A stretch of DNA of 64,000 nucleotides from Actinomadura rayongensis. GTDB lineage: Bacteria > Actinomycetota > Actinomycetes > Streptosporangiales > Streptosporangiaceae. The notes beneath the pieces are model-generated. The model saw nothing but the letters and a program-made list of their open reading frames with translations. It did no database searches and was not told the origin of the DNA. Both the position numbers and the translations under genes were made by a program. Numbering within the stretch: the stretch's first letter is position 1; every line of letters begins with the position of its first letter. Location of the stretch: the NCBI RefSeq assembly GCF_009831215.1, contig NZ_WUTW01000003.1, forward strand, positions 435,325-499,324, written 5' to 3'. Below, in pieces: positions 49,760 through 57,200 of the stretch.

Positions 49760-49800
49760 CTGTCCAAACCGAACACACCGAAACAGTAGGGATAGACCGA

Positions 49801-50841
49801 ATGTTCCGTAGGTTCCGCGGGCGCGCGGCTGCAGCAGCCATGATCCTTCTCGCCGGATCGGGTGTGCTGACCGCCTGTGGCGACGACGACCCCGCAGACA
49901 AGGACGCACCCCTGCGGCTCGGTTACTTCCCGAACATCACGCACGCGACCGCGCTCGTCGGCGTCGAGAAGGGCATCTTCGCCAAGCACCTCGGCACGGC
50001 CCCGAAGACCGCGACGTTCAACGCCGGCCCGGCCGCCGTCGAGGCGCTGTTCTCCGGCGCGATCGACGCGACGTTCGTCGGCCCGAACCCGTCGATCAAC
50101 GCGTGGTCGCAGTCGCACGGCAAGGCGATCAAGATCTTCTCGGGCGCGGCGTCGGGCGGCGTCTCGCTCATCGTCAAGCCCTCGATCAAGGGCGCGGCCG
50201 ACCTCAAGGGCAAGAAGATCGCGACGCCGCAGCTCGGCAACACCCAGGACGTCGCGCTGCGCTACTGGCTCAAGCAGCAGGGCCTGACGGCCAACAAGGA
50301 CGGCAGCGGCGACGTCAAGGTCGTCCCGCAGGACAACTCGCAGACGCTCCAGACGTTCGAGCAGGGCTCCATCGACGGCGCCTGGGTGCCCGAGCCCTAC
50401 GCGTCCCGGCTGATCATCGAGGGCAAGGGCAAGAAGCTCCTCGACGAGAGCTCGCTGTGGCCCGGCGGCAAGTTCGTCATCACCAACCTCATCGTCAGCC
50501 AGAAGTACGCCAAGGCCCACCCGGACACGGTGAAGAAGCTGCTGGAGGGCGTGGTCGAGGCGACCGACTACATCAACAACAACAAGGCCGACGCCGAGAA
50601 GACCGCCAACGACGCCCTCACCAAACTCAGCGGCAAGCCGCTCAAGCAGGAGGTCCTGGACGCGGCCTTCAAGCAGATCACGTTCACCGAGGACCCGGTG
50701 GCCTCGTCGCTGTTCGCCGGCGCGCAGCACGCCGAGCAGATCGGCCTCCTGGCCAAGACCGACCTCACCGGCATCTACGACCTCGGTCCCCTCAACGAGG
50801 TCCTCAAGGCGAGTGGAAAGGCACAGGTCTCCGACAAATGA
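49801..50841 (+). CDS. ABC transporter substrate-binding lipoprotein (SsuA/NMT1 type)
   Basis: A 346-residue lipoprotein: the signal ends in VLTAC, so it is anchored outside the membrane. The mature part is the NMT1/SsuA fold (LRLGYFPNITHATALVGVEKGIF, then AAVEALFSGAIDATFVGPNP). Proteins of this set bind sulfonates, nitrate, taurine or thiamine precursors. ATG at 49801 is used; in-frame extension upstream is excluded because it crosses enolase. Its stop overlaps the ATPase start (ATGA). Ligand unknown; the operon has no sulfonate monooxygenase, so a sulfonate role is weakly supported. Confidence 0.9.
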   Translation: MFRRFRGRAAAAAMILLAGSGVLTACGDDDPADKDAPLRLGYFPNITHATALVGVEKGIFAKHLGTAPKTATFNAGPAAVEALFSGAIDATFVGPNPSINAWSQSHGKAIKIFSGAASGGVSLIVKPSIKGAADLKGKKIATPQLGNTQDVALRYWLKQQGLTANKDGSGDVKVVPQDNSQTLQTFEQGSIDGAWVPEPYASRLIIEGKGKKLLDESSLWPGGKFVITNLIVSQKYAKAHPDTVKKLLEGVVEATDYINNNKADAEKTANDALTKLSGKPLKQEVLDAAFKQITFTEDPVASSLFAGAQHAEQIGLLAKTDLTGIYDLGPLNEVLKASGKAQVSDK

Positions 50842-51644
50842 CACAGGCCGCCCCGGCCGCCACGAGCCGGACCGCCGACACGGCGGTCCGGCTCGACGGC
50901 GTCTCCAAAGCCTTCGGTTCCGGCGGGAACCGGCTGCTGGCACTCGACAACGTCTCGCTGTCCGTCGCGCCCGGCGAGTTCGTCTGCCTGCTCGGCGCGT
51001 CCGGCTGCGGGAAGAGCACGCTGCTCAACCTCGTCGCGGACCTGGACCGTCCCACCGCCGGGACGATCGACACCGGCGACGCCCGCGTCGCGATGATGTT
51101 CCAGGAGCCCGCGCTGTTCCCGTGGCTCACGGTCAGCGCGAACGTCGAGCTGGCGCTGAAGGCGCGGGGCGTCCCGCGCGGCGAGCGCCGCGACCGGGCC
51201 GGCGACCTGCTCGCGTCCGTCCACCTGCGCGACTTCGGCCGCAAGCGCCCGCACCAGCTGTCGGGCGGCATGCGCCAGCGCGTGGCGCTCGCCCGCGCGC
51301 TCGCCCTCACCGTCAACGAGGACGGCGCGGCGGGCGGCACCGTCCTGCTCATGGACGAGCCGTTCGGCGCGCTCGACGCCATGACCCGCGACCTGCTCCA
51401 CGACGAGCTGGAGCGCATCTGGACGGAGCGGTCGCTGAGCATCCTGTTCGTCACCCACAACGTCCGCGAGGCCGTGCGCCTCGGCGACCGGGTCGTGCTG
51501 CTCAGCAGCCGTCCCGGACGGGTCGTGGAGGAGTTCCCCGTGCCGATGGACCGGCCCCGGCGGATCGACTCGCCCGAAGTGTCGAGCCTCGCCGCCCACA
51601 TCACCGACCGGCTGCGCGAGGAGGTCGGACGTCATGGCGCATGA
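50838..51644 (+). CDS. ABC transporter ATP-binding protein (SsuB/TauB type)
   Basis: A 268-residue ATPase with Walker A GASGCGKST, Q-loop FQEPALFPW, signature LSGGMRQRVALARA, Walker B LLMDEPFGALD and the switch histidine in VTHNVREA. These are all intact. It energises the importer with the SBP before and the permease after. Translationally coupled on both sides: ATGA with the SBP and 11-bp overlap with the permease. Class resembles nitrate/sulfonate importers. Confidence 0.93.
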   Translation: MTQAAPAATSRTADTAVRLDGVSKAFGSGGNRLLALDNVSLSVAPGEFVCLLGASGCGKSTLLNLVADLDRPTAGTIDTGDARVAMMFQEPALFPWLTVSANVELALKARGVPRGERRDRAGDLLASVHLRDFGRKRPHQLSGGMRQRVALARALALTVNEDGAAGGTVLLMDEPFGALDAMTRDLLHDELERIWTERSLSILFVTHNVREAVRLGDRVVLLSSRPGRVVEEFPVPMDRPRRIDSPEVSSLAAHITDRLREEVGRHGA

Positions 51645-52530
51645 CACCGTGCAGGGCGCCGGGCAGAAGCGCGACGCGGGCGACCGGCTGAACCGCGAGC
51701 TGGCGGGCCTGGACGCGCTCGAACTCGGCGGCTCCCCCGGCCGCGACCGGCTCTCGCGGGTGTGGAACGCGGTGTGGCCGATGGCCACGGCCGTCCTCAT
51801 CGCGCTCGGCGCGTGGCAGATCGTCGTCTGGAGCGGCTGGAAGGAGCCCTGGGTCCTGCCCGGCCCGGGCGACACGCTGCCGGTGTTCTGGGACCAGGTC
51901 ACGAGCGGCCGGTTCTGGAAGGCCGTCGCGCTGACGATGCAGCGCGCGGCGATCGGGTTCGCGGTGTCGGTGCTGGTGGGCGTCCTGGTCGGCGCGCTGG
52001 TGTCCCGGTTCCTGGTGCTGCGGCGCGCGTTCGGCTCGCTGATCACCGGGCTCCAGACCATGCCGTCGATCGCGTGGTTCCCGCTGGCGATCCTGCTGTT
52101 CAAGCTGAGCGAGAGCGCGATCCTGTTCGTGGTCGTGCTCGGCGCGGCGCCGTCGATCGCCAACGGCCTCATCGCGGGCGTGGACTACACGCCGCCGATC
52201 CTGCTGCGCGCCGGGAAGGTCATGGGGCTGCGCGGGCTGAACCTGTACCGGCACCTGATCATGCCCGCGTCGCTGCCGTCGTTCGTGGCGGGGCTCAAGC
52301 AGGGCTGGGCGTTCGCGTGGCGCAGCCTGATGGCGGGCGAGCTGCTGGTGATCATCGGGGACACCACGTCGCTCGGCGTGCTGCTGTCGCAGGCGCGGGA
52401 GCTGAACAACACCGCCGACATGATCTCCTACATGATCGTCATCCTGATCATCGGGATCGTCATCGACCAGATCTTCGGGGCCGTGGACAACGCGATCCGG
52501 TCGCGCTGGGGGCTGGACTCGCGCGACTGA
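51634..52530 (+). CDS. ABC transporter permease (SsuC/TauC type)
   Basis: A 298-residue membrane permease with about six helices (first at about residues 48-66). The EAA loop that meets the ATPase is at AGKVMGLRGLNLYRHLIMPASLPSF (about residues 190-215). The N-terminal 45 residues are cytoplasmic and charged. Belongs to the importer built with the two genes before it, overlapping the ATPase gene by 11 bp. No extra genes follow on this transcript, since the next kinase gene begins 98 bp later with its own ribosome-binding site. Confidence 0.93.
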   Translation: MAHDTVQGAGQKRDAGDRLNRELAGLDALELGGSPGRDRLSRVWNAVWPMATAVLIALGAWQIVVWSGWKEPWVLPGPGDTLPVFWDQVTSGRFWKAVALTMQRAAIGFAVSVLVGVLVGALVSRFLVLRRAFGSLITGLQTMPSIAWFPLAILLFKLSESAILFVVVLGAAPSIANGLIAGVDYTPPILLRAGKVMGLRGLNLYRHLIMPASLPSFVAGLKQGWAFAWRSLMAGELLVIIGDTTSLGVLLSQARELNNTADMISYMIVILIIGIVIDQIFGAVDNAIRSRWGLDSRD

Positions 52531-52628
52531 CCGCGCCGACCCAGGTTTGACCGGGCGGGAGGGGGCGGTTTGCCGGGATCGGGGCAGGTCTTCGGCGACC
52601 AGGCAACGATCCCGCGAGGTGGCTCGGA

Positions 52629-54431
52629 ATGCGCCGACCCGGCGGTGGCGGGGCCGCCCGTCCCGCCGCGGCCGGGACCGGCCCTCCGCAGGACGCGCCC
52701 GACGGCGCGCGCGACGACGCGCGCGCCGGCGCGTCCGGCAACGCGCCTGGCAACGCGCCCGGTGAGGCACCCGGCGACGCGTCCGGCGGCACGTCCCGCA
52801 ACGCGCCCGGCGGCGCACCCGGCAACGCGCCCGGCAACACGCTCGGCGGCGCTTCCAGCAGCGCGTCCAGCGGCGCGCCCGGCGGCACGTCCTCCAACAC
52901 GCCCGGTGGCGCGTCCGGCGGCGCGCCCCGCGGCATGCCCGGCGGCGGATCCCGTGGTGCGTCCGGCGGCGACTCCGGCGGCGACTCCGGCGGCTCGTCC
53001 GGCGGCGCGGACGGCGATGCGGAGTCGGCCTGGCGGGCGCGGCGGGGACGGATCATGCGGCTGGTGCCCCGGTGGCGCCAGCCGCCGCGGATCCGGCTGC
53101 GCGTGACGCTGTCGGCGGTCCTGATCACGGCGGTGCTGACGCTCGCCGTGTACGTCCTGCTGCTCCTGCTCATCCGGCGGCAGGAGCTCTCCGCCGTGGA
53201 CCGCGAACTCGGCCAGGAGTCCAGTCGGCTCGTCGCGACCGTCCACGGCGGGCTGCCCGACGACGGCCGGATCCTCACCGGCGACTCCCAGGAACTGCTC
53301 CAGGTCATCGGCCCGGGCGGGCGGATCGCCGCCGCCAACGAGGAGATGATCGGCGAGCCGCCGGTCGCGTTCCCGCCGCCCGGCCCGACCGAGGAGCGCC
53401 GGATCGGCACGGCGTGCGGGATCTCCGCGCCGGGCGGCCACTGCTTCCGGGTGTTCGTCCGGCGGGCGGTGACGGCGCACGGCGAGTTCTTCGCCTACGC
53501 GCTGCTGCCCGCGCCGGGCCTCGTCCCGCGTCCCGGCGAGGCGGCGGTGCTCGCGATCGGGATCCCGCTGGTCACCGGGCTGATCGGCGCCGGGACGTGG
53601 CGGGCGGCGGGCCGGACGCTGCGCCCGGTGGACGAGATCCGCGCGGACCTGGACGAGATCACCGCGTCCGACCTGCAGCGCCGGGTGCCCGTCCCGCCGC
53701 GCGACGACGAGATCTCGCGGCTGGCCGCGTCGGTGAACGCGACGCTGGACCGGCTGGAGGCGGCGGTGGCGCGGCAGCGCGGCTTCGTGTCGGACGTGTC
53801 GCACGAGCTGCGCAGCCCCCTCGCCGGGCTGCGCACCGAGCTGGAGGTGGCGCTGGCCGATCCGGACGCGTCCGACGTCCGGGAGACGCTGGACGCGACG
53901 CTGCGCAGCGCCGACCGGCTCCAGGCCGTGGTGGAGGACCTGCTGGCGCTGGCGCGGCTGGACTCCTCCGACCGCGGCCCGGACGAGCCCGTCGAGCTGC
54001 ACGGCCTCGCCGACCAGGAGGTGCTGCGGCGCCCGCGCCGGTCGCGGATCATCGTGCCCGACGGCGACCCGGTGACGGTGCGGGGATCGCCGCGCGACCT
54101 CGCCCGCCTGCTCACCAACCTCATCGACAACGCCGACCGGCACGCCGCGTCCGAGGTGATCGTGCGGATCGGGACGCTGCCCGGCGGCTACGCGGTCGTC
54201 GAGGTGGTGGACGACGGCACCGGCATCCCCCCGGAGGACCGCGAGCGGATCTTCGAGCGGTTCACCCGGCTGGCCGAGGGGCAGCACCGCGACGCGGGCG
54301 GCACCGGGCTCGGGCTCGCCATCGCGCGGGACATCGCGGCGGCGCACCAGGGCTCGCTCGTGCTGCAGGATCGCTCGGACGGCCAGGAGGGCGCCCGCTT
54401 TGTCCTGCTACTTCCCATGCAAGCGGAATAA
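52629..54431 (+). CDS. Sensor histidine kinase with 23-copy tetrapeptide repeat tail
   Basis: A 600-residue kinase. Residues 35-126 are 23 in-register copies of a four-residue unit A-[P/S]-G-[N/G/D/E/S]. TM1 follows at about 155-180, an extracytoplasmic domain at 181-300, TM2 near 300-320 and a HAMP region. The phosphorylated His392 lies in SHELRSPLAG, and the ATPase domain has NLIDNADRHA, DDGTGIPPED and GGTGLGLAIA. The ATG at 52629 has AGGTGG six bases upstream, supporting the long form; an ATG at 53055 would give a tail-less 458-residue kinase. The tail faces the cytoplasm and is predicted disordered. Confidence 0.85.
   Translation: MRRPGGGGAARPAAAGTGPPQDAPDGARDDARAGASGNAPGNAPGEAPGDASGGTSRNAPGGAPGNAPGNTLGGASSSASSGAPGGTSSNTPGGASGGAPRGMPGGGSRGASGGDSGGDSGGSSGGADGDAESAWRARRGRIMRLVPRWRQPPRIRLRVTLSAVLITAVLTLAVYVLLLLLIRRQELSAVDRELGQESSRLVATVHGGLPDDGRILTGDSQELLQVIGPGGRIAAANEEMIGEPPVAFPPPGPTEERRIGTACGISAPGGHCFRVFVRRAVTAHGEFFAYALLPAPGLVPRPGEAAVLAIGIPLVTGLIGAGTWRAAGRTLRPVDEIRADLDEITASDLQRRVPVPPRDDEISRLAASVNATLDRLEAAVARQRGFVSDVSHELRSPLAGLRTELEVALADPDASDVRETLDATLRSADRLQAVVEDLLALARLDSSDRGPDEPVELHGLADQEVLRRPRRSRIIVPDGDPVTVRGSPRDLARLLTNLIDNADRHAASEVIVRIGTLPGGYAVVEVVDDGTGIPPEDRERIFERFTRLAEGQHRDAGGTGLGLAIARDIAAAHQGSLVLQDRSDGQEGARFVLLLPMQAE
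52731..53006 (+). repeat. 12-bp tandem repeat (23 units) in the kinase gene
   Basis: The consensus unit is GCGCCCGGCGGC with variants such as GCGTCCGGCAAC, and every one of the 23 units keeps the 12-bp register without insertion or deletion. It stays in frame with the kinase. Copies differ mostly in codon 2 (CCC/TCC) and codon 4 (AAC/GGC/GAC). This is a minisatellite likely to vary in copy number between strains. Confidence 0.85.
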
Positions 54432-54503
54432 TCATTGCTCGCGTGGACACACTGACGGCGTTCTCGTCCGCCGACCCGGCGGACCGCCACCGGGAGGTGT
54501 GCC

Positions 54504-54701
54504 ATGCGCGCCGGAAGCGTCGTCCTCATCATCTGGCTCGTCATCGGCGGGTTCGCCGCGGCGCAGCGCCACTACTTCGACGACGCCGACACGAGCTGCG
54601 CGGACTTCGGGACGCTCACGCTGACGATCGTCGCCGGGCCGCTGAACTACTTCGGCGTGAACCCGAAGGTCCACTGCGAGACGCCGCAGCCCAGCAAGTG
54701 A
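54504..54701 (+). CDS. Small single-pass membrane protein
   Basis: A 65-residue protein with one N-terminal helix (about residues 4-22, GSVVLIIWLVIGGFAAAQ) and a short outside domain with two cysteines (TSCADFG and VHCETP). The ATG follows GGGAGGTGTGCC, an excellent site. Small proteins with this start are frequent in Streptomyces-like genomes and of unknown role. It lies between the kinase gene and the convergent response regulator, and its stop is part of a 12-bp perfect palindrome (GTGACGCGTCAC, 54698-54709) that also spans the regulator's stop. Confidence 0.75.
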   Translation: MRAGSVVLIIWLVIGGFAAAQRHYFDDADTSCADFGTLTLTIVAGPLNYFGVNPKVHCETPQPSK

Positions 54702-54705
54702 CGCG

Positions 54706-55392
54706 TCACGCCTCGAAGCGGTAGCCGCGCCCGCGCAGCGTGGTGATCGACGTCGGGTCGGCGCCGTGCTCGGCGAGCTTGCGGCGCAGCGCCGAGATGT
54801 GGACGTCGAGCGTCTTGGTCGGGCCGAACCAGTGGACGTCCCACACCCGGTCGATCAGGGCCTCGCGCGTCACGACCTCGCCCGCGCTGGCCGCCAGGCA
54901 CGCCAGCAGGTCGAACTCCTTCGGCCGCAGCCGGATCTCGGTGCCGTGGAAGCTCGCGCGCCGCGCGGCGAGGTCCAGCGTGAGGCCGCCGCGCGTCAGG
55001 AACCGCTCCTCCGCGCGGGCCGCGCCGCTGCGCCGCAGGTGGGCGCGCAGCCGGGCCATCAGCTCGGTCAGCCGGAACGGCTTGGTCAGGTAGTCGTCGG
55101 CGCCCGCGTCCAGCGCCACGACGACCTCGAACTCGCGGGTGCGGGCGGTGAGGACGACGATGACGGTGTCGGCGAGCAGACCGCGGAGCTTGCGGCACAG
55201 CGTGACGCCGTCCATGTCGGGCAGGCCGAGGTCGAGCAGGATCAGGTCCGGCGGACGCTCGGCGGCGCGGGCCAGCGCGTCGGCGCCGTCGGGCGCCCAC
55301 TCGGCCGTGTAGCCCTGGGCGCCGAGGGCCTCGGCCAGCTCGGTGCCGATGACGTCGTCGTCCTCGACGACGAGCAGCCGTCCCGCCGTCAT
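54706..55392 (-). CDS. OmpR-family response regulator
   Basis: A 228-residue regulator: a receiver domain (about residues 5-118, acidic pocket E10-D11-D12, phosphorylated D54, conserved Lys in DYLTKPF) and a C-terminal winged helix (about 130-225). The latter has LRPKEFDLLACL, the recognition stretch TLDVHISALRRKL and TLRGRGYRFEA. ATG at 55392. It is encoded leftward, between two rightward kinase genes; see findings. The natural partner is the divergent kinase at 55526, but the upstream kinase could also feed it. Confidence 0.94.
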   Translation of the reverse strand: MTAGRLLVVEDDDVIGTELAEALGAQGYTAEWAPDGADALARAAERPPDLILLDLGLPDMDGVTLCRKLRGLLADTVIVVLTARTREFEVVVALDAGADDYLTKPFRLTELMARLRAHLRRSGAARAEERFLTRGGLTLDLAARRASFHGTEIRLRPKEFDLLACLAASAGEVVTREALIDRVWDVHWFGPTKTLDVHISALRRKLAEHGADPTSITTLRGRGYRFEA

Positions 55393-55525
55393 GGCGTGCC
55401 TCCCCCCGGAAGATCCGGACGTTCGTCAGCCTATCCCCGGGCAGGTGAGCGGCCGGTTAACGCGGCGCTCACCCCGGCGCGCCCGGTTATTCTCGGTGCG
55501 GCCTGCCGGAAAGGCGTGGAAGCGC

Positions 55526-56806
55526 ATGGAACGTCCTCCTGGAACGCCGCTGCGGCGGCGGCTCCTCGTCACGATCGCGGGGATCACGGCGGTGGCGGTG
55601 GCGCTGCTGATCGTCCCGCTGGCCGTGGCCGTCCAGCTCCTGTACCGGGCCGAGGCGGTGGCGACGCTGGAGCGCGACGCGGCGCGGGTCGCGGCGGGCG
55701 CGGGCAACGGCACCGCCCCGGCCGCGCGCGAGCTGAGCCCGCATCTCGTCGTCGGGATCTACCGAACGGACGGCGTCCGCGTCGCCGGTGCGGGACCGGC
55801 CGTGTCGCACGTCGCCGCCGCCGCGCGGGACGGGCGCTCGCACGAGGCCGCCGAGGGGCGCGCGCTCGCGGTGACGACGCCGGTCCCCTCGCGCGGCGGT
55901 CCCGGGCAGGTCGTGCGGGTCGCGCTGCCCGCCGCGACCGTGCACGCCAGGACGGTCCGGACGTGGCTGCTCATGGGCGCGTTCGCGCTGGTCATCGTGG
56001 GGCTGGCGGCCGGGGTCGCGTGGAACCAGTCGCGGCGGCTGGCGCGTCCGCTGGAACGGCTGACGCGCGCCGCGCAGGCGCTCGGGGACGGCGACTTCAC
56101 CGTGCGCGCCGACCCGTCCGGGCTGCGCGAGGCGGACGCGGCGGGCCGCGCGCTGGAGGTCACCGCGCGGCGGCTCGGGTCGATGCTGGAGCGCGAGCGG
56201 GCGTTCAGCGCGGACGTCTCGCACCAGCTCCGCACCCCGCTCACCGGGCTGCTGCTCGGGCTGGAGTCGGCGCTGGAGCGGCCCGGCGCGGACCTGCGCT
56301 CGGCCGCGCGGACGGCCGTGCGGCGCGGCGAGCGGATGCGCGACATCATCGACGACCTGCTGCTGCTCGCCCGCGACGCCGGGCCCGACCGCGCGCCGCT
56401 GGACGTGCCCGCGCTGCTGGACGAGCTGCGCGCCCGCTGGGAGGGGCTGCCGCTGGCGACGGTCGTGCACGGGCCGCTGCCGACCGTCCATGTGAAGACC
56501 TCGGCGCTGCGGCAGATCCTGGACGTCCTCGTGGACAACGCGCGCGAGCACGGCGGCGGGCGGATCACCGTGGAGGCCAGCGACATCGGCGGCGGGCTCG
56601 CGTTCGACGTCGCCGACGAGGGGCCGGGCGTCACCGATCCGGAGGACGAGATCTTCACGCGGCGCAGCGCGTCCGGCAACGGCCACGGGATCGGGCTGGC
56701 GCTCGCGCGCTCGCTCGCCGAGGCCGAGGGCGGGCGGCTCGTGCTCCGCCGGCCCGCGCCGCCGATCTTCACCCTGCTGCTGCCGGCGACGCGCGACCTG
56801 CACTGA
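55526..56806 (+). CDS. Sensor histidine kinase, divergent partner of the response regulator
   Basis: A 426-residue kinase with TM1 (about residues 15-38), an extracytoplasmic domain, TM2 (about 150-170) and a HAMP domain. His233 lies in SHQLRTPLTG, the ATPase domain has VDNAREHG, DEGPGV and GHGIGLALARSL. ATG at 55526 follows GGAAAGGCGTGG. Divergent from the response regulator with 133 bp between, which must hold both promoters. The usual actinobacterial layout has both genes on one strand. Followed by GC-rich hairpins. Confidence 0.92.
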   Translation: MERPPGTPLRRRLLVTIAGITAVAVALLIVPLAVAVQLLYRAEAVATLERDAARVAAGAGNGTAPAARELSPHLVVGIYRTDGVRVAGAGPAVSHVAAAARDGRSHEAAEGRALAVTTPVPSRGGPGQVVRVALPAATVHARTVRTWLLMGAFALVIVGLAAGVAWNQSRRLARPLERLTRAAQALGDGDFTVRADPSGLREADAAGRALEVTARRLGSMLERERAFSADVSHQLRTPLTGLLLGLESALERPGADLRSAARTAVRRGERMRDIIDDLLLLARDAGPDRAPLDVPALLDELRARWEGLPLATVVHGPLPTVHVKTSALRQILDVLVDNAREHGGGRITVEASDIGGGLAFDVADEGPGVTDPEDEIFTRRSASGNGHGIGLALARSLAEAEGGRLVLRRPAPPIFTLLLPATRDLH

Positions 56807-56850
56807 TCCGGGGCGCACGCGCCCCGGCCCCCGTCGCGGGGCGCGGCGCA

Positions 56851-56922
56851 CGGACGGGCCGCCGTCTCCGCCCGGCTCCCAACCCCAGAAAGCAGCCCGG
56901 AGGTGTCGGGGCGGCCCGTCCG
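56851..56922. terminator. Long stem-loop after the kinase gene
   Basis: CGGACGGGCCGCC (56851-56863) pairs with GGCGGCCCGTCCG (56910-56922), 13 bp, enclosing an inner CTCCG/CGGAG stem and a 27-base loop. Forty-five bases after the kinase stop. It probably ends that transcript or insulates the next, though no T-run follows. It is bigger than a plain terminator. Confidence 0.5.
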
Positions 56923-57011
56923 TCCGCCGGACACGCTAATCGACGGCGCATAAGTGCCGGATCAGCACAAGGTAAGCACCGCATTTACCCCGGTGCGCCC
57001 GGCGGGCGGCC

Positions 57012-57105
57012 GACCGGACCAGTCCAGCGTGCGGACCGGACCAGTGGCGATTTGAATAACGGTTGGAAATCGGACCTTGAACCGGTCCGGACCGGCTCTT
57101 AGGTT
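57012..57105 (+). promoter_or_regulatory. Promoter with operator for the sugar ABC operon
   Basis: TTGAAC (57077-57082), 17-bp spacer, TAGGTT (57100-57105). The spacer contains the perfect 14-bp palindrome CCGGTCCGGACCGG (57082-57095), a likely repressor site. Upstream, GACCGGACCAGT occurs twice, starting at 57012 and 57034, exactly 22 bp (two helical turns) apart. A LacI- or ROK-type regulator is a natural guess; none is adjacent. Confidence 0.62.
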
Positions 57106-57159
57106 CGGGGAACACGCCGGGTCCCGGTGGGGTGGGCCGGGGCAGGGAAAGGGGATATC

Positions 57160-57184
57160 GCGGGACACGTCCAGCGTGTCCCGC
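57160..57184 (+). other. Hairpin in the 5' leader of the sugar-binding protein mRNA
   Basis: GCGGGACACG and its exact complement CGTGTCCCGC flank a 5-base loop, TCCAG. It ends 16 bases before the start codon, so it brackets the ribosome-binding site and could limit or stabilise the message. Confidence 0.55.
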
Positions 57185-57200
57185 AGTGAAGGCGGAACAG

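Larger units (their letters stand above)
56807..57200. other. Non-coding region between the kinase and the sugar ABC operon
   Basis: No gene supported in 394 bases. It holds a GC-rich hairpin at 56818-56845, the long stem-loop at 56851-56922, the sugar-operon promoter with its palindrome and repeats (57012-57105), and a 10-bp hairpin in the leader at 57160-57184. Several of these are listed separately. Reading frames on the minus strand here have no ribosome-binding site or family match. Confidence 0.5.

Noticed and set aside
52731-53006. Possible CRISPR-like repeat
   Set aside because: Units are contiguous 12-mers without spacers and in frame with a protein.
52428-54347. Minus-strand frame with many AAGR repeats
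   Set aside because: It is the complement of the 12-bp repeat in the kinase gene, which has the real kinase motifs on the plus strand.
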